DNA of 64,000 bases, from NCBI RefSeq assembly GCF_002261225.1, contig NZ_NEVM01000005.1:3038001-3102000 (forward strand). Direction: 5' to 3'. Each line of letters begins with the position of its first letter. The stretch's first letter is position 1. Below are positions 57,514-64,000 of the stretch, piece by piece. A program made the position numbers and the translations under genes. The notes beneath the pieces are model-generated. The model did no database searches. It was given only the letters and a program-made list of their open reading frames with translations, and was not told where the DNA came from. This DNA is from Bordetella genomosp. 10 (lineage in GTDB: Bacteria; Pseudomonadota; Gammaproteobacteria; Burkholderiales; Burkholderiaceae_B).

Positions 57514-58440
57514 ATGGCGCGGCAATCATCCAGCCCCATCGATCTGAACGACATCGTTTTCGATGACTGGGTGGCGCGCTGGCTGCCGCGCTCGTGGGGT
57601 CCCTATGCGCGGCTATGCCGGCTGGACCGGCCCATCGGCACCTGGCTGACCCTGCTGCCGGCGCTGGCCGCGCTGGGGCAGGCGGCCGCCGGTTGGCCGG
57701 ACCTGCTGCGCCTGGCGGTGTTTTCGCTCGGCGCCCTGCTGATGCGCGGCATCGGCTGCACGCTGAACGATATCTTCGATCGCGATATCGACAAGCACGT
57801 CGAGCGCACGCGTTATCGCCCGCTGACCAGCGGCCAGTTGACGCTGCGCCAGGCGCTCTGGTTCCTGCTGGGCCAGTTGGCGGTGTGCGCGTCGCTGCTG
57901 TTCTTCATCAATCCCTTGAGCCGCTGGCTGGCGGTGGCGCTGCTGCCCATCGTGGTCATCTACCCGCTGTGCAAGCGCTTCACGTATTGGCCGCAGGCGG
58001 TGCTGGGCGTGTGCTTCAACTGGGGCATGCTGATGGCCTGGTCGGACACGCGCGGCATGGTGCCCTGGGGCGCGATCGCGGTCTACGTCGGGACCATCGC
58101 CTGGCAGATCGGCTACGACACGATCTATGCGTACATCGACGTGCGCGACGACCGGCGCCTGGGCCTGCATTCGACCGCGCTGCGCTTCGGCGAGGCCGGC
58201 AAGGCCTGGGTCGGCGCGTTCTACGTGGCCACCATCGCGCTGTGGGCGGCCGGCGGCTGGGGCGTGGGGATGGGCTGGCCGTACTACGCCGGCATGGTCC
58301 TGATCGCCATCCACCTGGGCTGGCAACTGCTGCGCTTCGACGTGCGTCGCCCCGAACTGGGCCTGGGCTTGTTCCGCGCCAACCTGTGGGTCGGCGTGAT
58401 GCTGGTCGCGGCATCGGTGGCGGGCGGGTTGGCCGCCTGA
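57514..58440 (+). CDS. ubiA: 4-hydroxybenzoate polyprenyltransferase
   Basis: A 308-residue membrane prenyltransferase of ubiquinone synthesis. The two Asp-rich motifs are present: NDIFDRDIDKHVERTR and YAYIDVRDDRRLGLHS. About eight helices. ATG at 57514 lies just after the aminotransferase stop; a GTG at 57508 overlapping that stop is an equally possible start. Convergent with the DUF1254 gene, ten bases apart. Confidence 0.94.
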   Translation: MARQSSSPIDLNDIVFDDWVARWLPRSWGPYARLCRLDRPIGTWLTLLPALAALGQAAAGWPDLLRLAVFSLGALLMRGIGCTLNDIFDRDIDKHVERTRYRPLTSGQLTLRQALWFLLGQLAVCASLLFFINPLSRWLAVALLPIVVIYPLCKRFTYWPQAVLGVCFNWGMLMAWSDTRGMVPWGAIAVYVGTIAWQIGYDTIYAYIDVRDDRRLGLHSTALRFGEAGKAWVGAFYVATIALWAAGGWGVGMGWPYYAGMVLIAIHLGWQLLRFDVRRPELGLGLFRANLWVGVMLVAASVAGGLAA

Positions 58441-58450
58441 GGCCTTCCCT

Positions 58451-59881
58451 CTACCTTACCCGCCGGATCGCCGGCGGGGCCCACGTTCCCTCCACCGCCG
58501 CCTCCCGCGGCCAATAAAGACGCAGGACCAAGGAGAAGTGCCCGCTCTGCGGCGACGGCAGCCAGTTGCGCGTGCGCGCTTCCACCGGCGCTTCGTATTG
58601 CAGATAGATCGTCGCCGTGCCGTCGGCCGCCGTGTCGATCCGGTCGCGCATGTGGACCGCATAGCGGTTGCCCATGTTGTCGAGCAGGGCGTCGCGGTCG
58701 TTGTACAGCGTCACGGACCAGAAACCCCGCACCGGCGGCTGCTGGAGCCGCTCGAAGCGTATCTCGTAGCGGAAAGAACCGTCCAGCGGCCGGCCCTCGC
58801 TATCGGTATCGGCGCGCGCCTGGATCATGTCGTCGGTCAGGGGCGCCACCCACGCCAGGCGTATCGACCGCGCGCGCAATGCGTAATCGGTGCCGTAGGT
58901 CCCGCGCCGCTTCAACGGCATGACCAGGCCCGCATTGCCCGCCCGCGGCTCCGGCGGCGAACGCAGGCGCGCCTGCCCGGCCTGCACGCCTTCATTGACG
59001 GCGTCCCGCAAGGCGGCCGGCAGGCGCGCGAAATCGAAACGGCCGCCGGGCACGATGCCCAGGCGGCGCAGGCGCTGCAGCATGGGCGTGTCGTTGTCGT
59101 GCGGCGGATAGCGGCCCGCCAGCTCGGCGAAGGCCGCGAAGTAATCCGCGGCGCTCATGGCGGCCACCTGGTCGGCGGCGGGCGTGCGCGGCAGGGCAAT
59201 ATCGTATTTGCCGGGCGACGGCGGCCGCGCGTACTTCTTGCGCCAGCTCGACAAGGGGGTGGCGGAGAAACCCGCCTGGAAGGCCTGCGCCGCGGCCAGG
59301 TCGGCGCCGCCGTCCAAGGCGATGCGCACGTGCAGCCATCCGCTGGAAGTGGGCGCGCGCAGCATTTCGACGCCGCGCGGCAGCGTGCCGCGCCAGTCCC
59401 GCGCGACGATGGCATAGGCGTGCGGTCCCGCCGGCGCGGTGCGCGTGCCCGGCGCGGTGAAAACGTCGGACCACATATCGGCCGCCACCATCATGAAGTA
59501 GCGGCCCTTCGCATCGGGCGTCTCGATGACCAGCGGCTCGCGCGCCACGTCGAACCACAGCGAGGACCACAGCACGTCGGTGTCGGGCGTGGGGCCGATG
59601 CCGTGCAACAGCGCGTCGGGCAGGCGCGCCATATGCGTGAAGCGATTGACCGGCGCGCCCGTGCCCAACTGCGTGTCGGGCTCGGTGAAGTTGGTCTGGA
59701 TGCGGCGCGCCGTCTCCATCAGCAACAGGGGATAGGCGTAGAGATAGCCGTCGGCGGCGATGGCCCGCGCCTCGCGCGGATCCAGATCCGGGTCGATGGC
59801 CTGCTGCGCGACGGCGCCGCCCGCGAGCCAGCCCGTCAGGCAGATCAGTGCCAGCCCTCGTGAAACGCGGCGCCAGATCAT
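58451..59881 (-). CDS. DUF1254/DUF1214 domain protein, exported
   Basis: A 476-residue protein with a Sec signal peptide (ALICLTGWLAGGAVAQQ). DUF1254 follows (YLYAYPLLLMETARR, DVLWSSLWFDVAREPLVIE, GRYFMMVAADMWSDVF), and the C-terminal DUF1214 part (FWSVTLYNDRDALLDN, YLQYEAP) is intact. Function unknown. ATG at 59881 is preferred, with AAAGGTGG upstream. Confidence 0.9.
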   Translation of the reverse strand: MIWRRVSRGLALICLTGWLAGGAVAQQAIDPDLDPREARAIAADGYLYAYPLLLMETARRIQTNFTEPDTQLGTGAPVNRFTHMARLPDALLHGIGPTPDTDVLWSSLWFDVAREPLVIETPDAKGRYFMMVAADMWSDVFTAPGTRTAPAGPHAYAIVARDWRGTLPRGVEMLRAPTSSGWLHVRIALDGGADLAAAQAFQAGFSATPLSSWRKKYARPPSPGKYDIALPRTPAADQVAAMSAADYFAAFAELAGRYPPHDNDTPMLQRLRRLGIVPGGRFDFARLPAALRDAVNEGVQAGQARLRSPPEPRAGNAGLVMPLKRRGTYGTDYALRARSIRLAWVAPLTDDMIQARADTDSEGRPLDGSFRYEIRFERLQQPPVRGFWSVTLYNDRDALLDNMGNRYAVHMRDRIDTAADGTATIYLQYEAPVEARTRNWLPSPQSGHFSLVLRLYWPREAAVEGTWAPPAIRRVR

Positions 59882-60155
59882 GCGGTGTCCACCTTTATCC
59901 GCGCCTGCGCGCGGTCGGAAAAAAATTTTAGCGATGGCATCCGCCGGCCATATCTGGCCAAAGGGTGGAGAAAGGGATGGGAAACGAGGGAGGCCGGGCG
60001 GAGCCGTGGCGGGCCGGGAAATCCGGATCCCGCCATAAGTCGCAGGGCGATGCGTCGCGGGCCGATCGGGCCAAGGCCCATGACGCGACGCACCATCAGC
60101 GCGCATACCGCACTAGAATGGAGCGCTCCGAGTCATCTGGAAAAAAGGTCAGGCC

Positions 60156-61004
60156 ATGTACCCCACCGCAGCCAGCGGCACGGCGGCTCCCGCCGCGCGC
60201 AAGCCCATTACCCTTGCCCAATTGCAGGCGATGTACAAGCAGGGCGAGAAGATCGCCATGCTCACCTGCTATGACGCCAGCTTCGCCGCGCTGCTGGACC
60301 AGTGCGGCGTGGATATCCTGCTGGTCGGCGATTCGCTCGGCAACGTGGTGCAGGGCCAGTCGTCCACGCTGCCGGTGACGCTGGAGCACATGATCTACCA
60401 CACCCAATGCGTGGCGCGCGGCAACCGCAACGCCTGGCTTCTCGCCGACCTGCCGTGGAACAGCTACCAGGAATCGCCGGCGCAGGCCTATGCCAGTTCG
60501 GCGGCCTTGATGGCGGCCGGCGCGCAGATGATCAAGATCGAAGGCCTGGACCAGCGTTCATCGTGGTTCACCGACACCATCGCCTTCCTGGCCGAGCGCG
60601 GCGTGCCGGTATGCGCCCACATGGGCCTGACGCCGCAGTTCGTGCATGCGCTGGGCGGCTACCGCGTGCAGGGCAAGGACGAGGCCGGCGCGGCGCATCT
60701 CAAGCAACAGGCGCGGGCCGCGCGCGACGCCGGCGCCGGCATGCTGCTCTACGAGATGGTGCCCGCCGCGTTGGCCGCCGAGATCACCGCCGAGGTCGGC
60801 ATTCCCACCATCGGCATCGGCGCGGGCGCCGATTGCTCCGGCCAGGTGCTGGTGCTGCACGACATGCTGAACGTCTTCCCCGGCCGCAAGGCGCGCTTCG
60901 TGCGCAACTTCATGGAAGGCGCCGACAGCATCCAGGCCGCCGTGACCGCCTACGTGCGCGCGGTCAAGGACGGCAGCTTCCCGGCGTCCGAACACGCTTA
61001 TTGA
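60156..61004 (+). CDS. panB: 3-methyl-2-oxobutanoate hydroxymethyltransferase
   Basis: A 282-residue TIM-barrel enzyme making ketopantoate from 2-oxoisovalerate. [19 protein letters not shown] with the metal Asp, [32 protein letters not shown] and the catalytic Glu in [10 protein letters not shown] are seen. AAAAAAGG precedes the ATG. TAGAAT at 60114-60119 is a possible -10. panC is not adjacent. Confidence 0.95.
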   Translation: MYPTAASGTAAPAARKPITLAQLQAMYKQGEKIAMLTCYDASFAALLDQCGVDILLVGDSLGNVVQGQSSTLPVTLEHMIYHTQCVARGNRNAWLLADLPWNSYQESPAQAYASSAALMAAGAQMIKIEGLDQRSSWFTDTIAFLAERGVPVCAHMGLTPQFVHALGGYRVQGKDEAGAAHLKQQARAARDAGAGMLLYEMVPAALAAEITAEVGIPTIGIGAGADCSGQVLVLHDMLNVFPGRKARFVRNFMEGADSIQAAVTAYVRAVKDGSFPASEHAY

Positions 61005-61008
61005 ATCG

Positions 61009-61085
61009 GAATCGCCGGGCCTCGGCCCTCGCGAACAAGCGCTTCCACCGTCTCGGAAATTTCGCCCGGCGATTCGTCGCGAATC
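61009..61085. repeat. Nested inverted repeats downstream of panB
   Basis: GAATCGCCGGGC at 61009-61020 and GCCCGGCGATTC at 61064-61075 form a perfect 12-bp repeat with 43 bases between. A second small palindrome, GATTCG-TCG-CGAATC, overlaps its right arm at 61071-61085. It starts right after the panB stop. No T-tract follows, so termination is possible but not typical. Confidence 0.5.
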
Positions 61086-61157
61086 GCCTCCTTCCGCGCG
61101 TGACGGGGCGGCACACTCCTGGTCATCCGTCGTTATCGATGATCAAGAGCACGCGCC

Positions 61158-62069
61158 ATGAATCAAGAACAAGACGCGGGCCTGCCTTTCCGAGGCCCGC
61201 AACCGGACCAGACCCTCCCGAAAAATCGCCGCTGCCGCGCGGCCCTTCTCGTCCACGGACTGGGCGGCACCGAATACGACCTGGGCCGCCTGCGTTCCTC
61301 CCTGGAGGAAAACGGCTTCGACGCCTATGTCGTATCCCTGCCCGGCCACGGCACGCGTCCCGAGGACCTGCTGGGCGTGCATGCCGAAGACTGGCTGGAC
61401 ACCGTCACGCAGGCGTACCGGCGTCTCTCGGCGAACTACCCCGTCCTGCACGTCGTCGGCGTCTGCCTGGGCGCGCTGCTGGCGATCGAGGCCTGCAAGC
61501 GCACGGGCCACGCCAAGGGCAAGCTGGTCGCGTTGGCCGCGCCCTTGAGCCTGGATGGCTGGAAGACGCCCTGGTACCGCGCCATCCGCCACGTGCTCTA
61601 CCGCATTCCGGCCGTGGCGCGCCGCTGGCGCGTGAACGAGCGAGAGCCTTACGGCATCAAGAACGAACGCATACGCCGCCTGGTGCGCGGCATGTTGAGC
61701 CGCGGCGACGCTTTCCACTATCCGTGGGTGCCGCTGTCTTCCGTGCGCGAGGCCGATCGCCTGCGCGCCATGGCGTGGCGCGCGCTCGACCGCCTGCAAT
61801 GCCCGCTGATGATCATGCATGCGACGGAAGACGAACTGACGTCGCCGGAGTCGGCGCGCGCCCTGCACCGCCGCGTGCCGGGCAGCACCCTGCATCTGCT
61901 GGACGACAGCTACCACATGATCTGCGTGGACAATGAACGCGGATACGTCATGCACTGCGTGACGAGCTTCCTGGCCGAGCCCGCATGCGAGCCGATCGCG
62001 GCGGTCGCCAGCCCCGATAGGCAGGATGCGCACGCCGGCATGCGCGGGCCGCGTTTCGTGCCCGCGTGA
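61158..62069 (+). CDS. Alpha/beta hydrolase with Cys at the nucleophile elbow
   Basis: A 303-residue serine-hydrolase-like fold: ALLVHGLGGTEYDLGRL as oxyanion region, nucleophile elbow GVCLG with Cys103 where Ser is usual, an acidic site in MHATEDELTSPESA, and the catalytic His in LDDSYHMICVDNER. It resembles carboxylesterases or monoacylglycerol lipases. Whether Cys is active cannot be told from the sequence. Confidence 0.85.
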   Translation: MNQEQDAGLPFRGPQPDQTLPKNRRCRAALLVHGLGGTEYDLGRLRSSLEENGFDAYVVSLPGHGTRPEDLLGVHAEDWLDTVTQAYRRLSANYPVLHVVGVCLGALLAIEACKRTGHAKGKLVALAAPLSLDGWKTPWYRAIRHVLYRIPAVARRWRVNEREPYGIKNERIRRLVRGMLSRGDAFHYPWVPLSSVREADRLRAMAWRALDRLQCPLMIMHATEDELTSPESARALHRRVPGSTLHLLDDSYHMICVDNERGYVMHCVTSFLAEPACEPIAAVASPDRQDAHAGMRGPRFVPA

Positions 62070-62111
62070 GCGGCGCGTAATCGACGCCAGCGACGCCAGC
62101 GACGCCGTCGA

Positions 62112-63689
62112 TCATTCGCGCGAGCCGCCGCTGGCGCAGGGCGTGGATTCCAGCTTCCCGGGAAGCGGCGCGCGCCGGCCCAGGAAACCCAGCACGCCCA
62201 GCGCGCATGCCAGGGTGATCACCGCCAGGCCGGCCAGCAACTGCCCGAAGGCATCGGCGTAGAGCGCGCGCAGGGACGCCGGCGCGATGCCCGGCAACAG
62301 GGGCAAGGCCTGGGCCAGGTCGCCGGCGGCCAGGCGCGCGGCGGCGCGGACCAGCACGCCGGTGTCCGCGCCGGGCAGCCCCGCATGCAGGCGCGCCAGC
62401 AACAGCGCCGCGAGCACCGCCGTTACGCTGGCCAGGGCCACGCCCTCGCCCGCCACGCGCATGGTGCTGAATATGCCGGTCGCCATGCCGGCCCTTTCCT
62501 TCGGCACCACGCTGATGGAAAGCCCGTCCATCAGGCCCCAGGGCAAGCCCGCGCCGACACCTATCACCAGCATTGGCAGAATGGCCGCGGCGCCCGGGCC
62601 ATCCTGCAAGGCCCAACGCAGCGCCCACAGGCCCGCGGCCGCCAGCAGCAGGCCGGCGCCGCAGATCGCGCCCGCATCGAAACGGCGCGTCAGGCGCACG
62701 GCCAGGAAAGGCACGCACAGCATCGGCGCCGACAAGGCCAGCAACAGCGTGCCGGCCCGTATCTCGTCGTAGCCATCGACGCCGATGAAGCGCAGCGGCA
62801 ACAGCACGAGCAACACGATAAAGCCGTAGCAGGTGGCCACCGGCAGCAACTGCACGCCGACGAAGCGCGGATAGCGGAACAGGCTCAGGTCCAGCATGGG
62901 ACGCTGCGCGCGGCGTTCGGCGCTCACGAAGGCCAGCGCCAGCACGGCGGCGCCGGCCAGCAGGGCCACGATCCTGGGGTGGGTCCAGCCCAGTCCCGGC
63001 GCCTCGATGATCCCGAAGGTGAACGCGGTCAAGGCCGCGGTGAACAGCAAGGCGCCCGGCAGATCGAAGCGGCCCGCATGCGGATCGCGCGTCTCCCGCA
63101 TGCGCGGCACGCCGATGCACAAGGCCGGGATGCCCGCCACGGCGCCGGTCAGGAAGACGCCGCGCCAGCCGAAGTGCTCGATCAGCCAGCCCGCCACCAC
63201 CGGGCCGAAGGCCAGGCCCAGGCCGAAGGTCGCGCCCAGCATGCCGAAGGCGCGGGTCGCCGCCGCGCCTTCGAACTCCTGTGCCAGCGCCGCCGTGCCG
63301 CCCGCCAGCGCACCGGCCGCGGCGGCGCCCTGCACGGCGCGCAGCACGTCGACCGCGAGCAGCGTGGGCGCCCAGCACAGCGCCAACGCGCACAGGGAAA
63401 AACCGCCCACGCCCCAGGCGAACACGCGCTTGCGGCCCAGGCGGTCGGCCAGCGCGCCCGCCAGCATCAGCAGGCTGCCGAAGGTCAGCATGAAGGCGTT
63501 GGTGACCCAGTTCATGGCCTCGGCGCTGCCGCCCAGCGCCCGCCCCAAGGCCGGCGTCGCCACCGCGCCGCCGGAAAAACTCAGCGGCAGCATCAGGCCC
63601 GCCAGGCAGACGGCGGCGAGTATGGCGCCCCGGCGCGCCGCGCCTTCGTCCATGGCGGCGACCCGCTCCGCACCCTTTTCACTTCTCAT
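62112..63689 (-). CDS. MFS transporter, DHA2 (14-helix drug exporter) type
   Basis: A 525-residue polytopic protein with about fourteen helices. NWVTNAFMLTFGSLLMLAG, LADRLGRKRVFAWG (MFS motif A) and LGATFGLGLAFGPVVAG (motif C, typical of exporters) are present. The second of two adjacent ATG codons has GGGAG at a better distance. A divergent LysR-type gene next to it suggests substrate-dependent regulation. Confidence 0.9.
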   Translation of the reverse strand: MRSEKGAERVAAMDEGAARRGAILAAVCLAGLMLPLSFSGGAVATPALGRALGGSAEAMNWVTNAFMLTFGSLLMLAGALADRLGRKRVFAWGVGGFSLCALALCWAPTLLAVDVLRAVQGAAAAGALAGGTAALAQEFEGAAATRAFGMLGATFGLGLAFGPVVAGWLIEHFGWRGVFLTGAVAGIPALCIGVPRMRETRDPHAGRFDLPGALLFTAALTAFTFGIIEAPGLGWTHPRIVALLAGAAVLALAFVSAERRAQRPMLDLSLFRYPRFVGVQLLPVATCYGFIVLLVLLPLRFIGVDGYDEIRAGTLLLALSAPMLCVPFLAVRLTRRFDAGAICGAGLLLAAAGLWALRWALQDGPGAAAILPMLVIGVGAGLPWGLMDGLSISVVPKERAGMATGIFSTMRVAGEGVALASVTAVLAALLLARLHAGLPGADTGVLVRAAARLAAGDLAQALPLLPGIAPASLRALYADAFGQLLAGLAVITLACALGVLGFLGRRAPLPGKLESTPCASGGSRE

Positions 63690-63811
63690 CATCGCTCCCG
63701 CAAAATCGGCCGTGGCGCGGCGCCTGCATCCATGCGCGCGTCCCGCCCGGCAAGGAAACGAAAGATAGACCGGCGGCAGCGCCGCAAAAACAGCCTGGCG
63801 CTCCGTTCATT

Positions 63812-63828
63812 ACGGAATCGATTTCCGT
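63812..63828. promoter_or_regulatory. Candidate operator between the LysR and MFS genes
   Basis: ACGGAA and TTCCGT form a 6-bp inverted repeat with a 5-base centre (TCGAT), in the 170-base divergent space between the exporter and the LysR-type gene. Its dyad shape and place fit a LysR-type regulator binding site. This is inference from position. Confidence 0.4.
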
Positions 63829-63860
63829 CCACGGCGCCCTGCCGCCTCGTAGAATCGTGC

Positions 63861-64000
63861 ATGGACAATTTCAACGGCATCGTCGCCTTCGTGCGCGTCG
63901 CGGAGACCCTCAGCTTCGTCGCCGCGGGCGAGCAACTGGGCATTTCCGCCTCGGCGGTCGGCAAGGCCATCGCCAAGCTCGAACAGGGGCTGGACGTGCG
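63861..64000 (+). CDS. LysR-family transcriptional regulator, 5' part only
   Basis: The first 46 codons before the window end give the start of a LysR helix-turn-helix: MDNFNGIVAFVRVAETLSFV, then AAGEQLGISASAVGKAIAKL. No ribosome-binding site precedes the ATG. TAGAAT at 63850-63855, which could be a -10 box, would place transcription start at the ATG itself. It is divergent from the MFS exporter and probably controls it. Confidence 0.88.
   Translation, partial: MDNFNGIVAFVRVAETLSFVAAGEQLGISASAVGKAIAKLEQGLDV

Noticed and set aside
56300..57529. 409-codon minus-strand open frame opposite the aminotransferase
   Set aside because: Antisense to a well-recognised enzyme gene; rich in Gln, His, Arg and Gly as expected for a shadow.
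62082..62106. Short tandem repeat CGACGCCAG
   Set aside because: Fewer than three 9-base units between two convergent genes; too short to be a CRISPR or a meaningful satellite.

Overview
This window is a GC-rich proteobacterial chromosome segment that looks like Alcaligenaceae (Bordetella or a close relative such as Achromobacter). The main reasons are the order birA-coaX (coaX is called baf in Bordetella) next to heptosyltransferase, Kdo-transferase and O-antigen genes, and housekeeping blocks typical of Burkholderiales (aspS-DUF502-FmdB, an EEP nuclease with clsB, ubiA, panB). No tRNA, rRNA, CRISPR array, transposase or integrase was recognised. Species was not determined.

Layout. (1) 1-3.6 kb, minus strand: a four-gene Mla/Pqi-like lipid transport operon (STAS-fused MlaE permease, ATPase, MCE protein, DUF330 lipoprotein cut by the window edge). 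(2) 4.0-6.0 kb, plus strand: birA, coaX and a 50-codon stub that looks like the truncated head of an SPOR-domain gene. (3) 6.1-15.1 kb, plus strand: a 1238-residue multidomain glycosyltransferase, waaC, waaA, then hddA, gmhA and a fused hddC/hddB gene, which together could make GDP-D-glycero-alpha-D-manno-heptose. (4) 15.2-37.7 kb, minus strand: a surface-polysaccharide locus of the ABC-transporter type. It begins with a WecA-like initiating enzyme and a GT2, then rmlBDAC for dTDP-L-rhamnose, a second GT2, a GtrB-like polyprenyl-phosphate glycosyltransferase with a small EamA/ArnE-like flippase, wzm-wzt, a DUF2142 membrane protein, a double GT-B protein, a double methyltransferase plus GT-like fusion, a large GT-C-like membrane protein, an OafA-type acyltransferase and a zinc-finger methyltransferase. 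The part from about 15.1 to 22.7 kb is visibly AT-richer than the flanks. (5) 37.9-39.2 kb, plus strand: a WaaL-type O-antigen ligase. (6) 39.2-64 kb: CoxG-like protein, EamA transporter, CPBP protease, another GT-C-like membrane protein, a thiolase/FadN-type beta-oxidation pair, EEP nuclease plus ClsB, aspS, DUF502, FmdB, a DapA-family/GMC oxidoreductase pair, MsrC, a PLP aminotransferase, ubiA, a DUF1254 protein, panB, an alpha/beta hydrolase with a Cys nucleophile elbow, a DHA2-type MFS exporter and the start of a divergent LysR regulator.

How the genes fit together (inference): WecA starts the glycan on undecaprenyl phosphate, rhamnosyl and other glycosyltransferases extend it, Wzm/Wzt exports it, WaaL joins it to the WaaA/WaaC lipid A-core, and the GtrB/flippase/GT-C proteins, acyltransferase and methyltransferases decorate it. 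No Wzx or Wzy was found, which agrees with ABC-dependent export. The most unusual parts are the large fusion enzymes, the GDP-heptose cassette, and a probable methyl/Kdo-like terminator paired with a Wzt that lacks the usual C-terminal glycan-binding domain.
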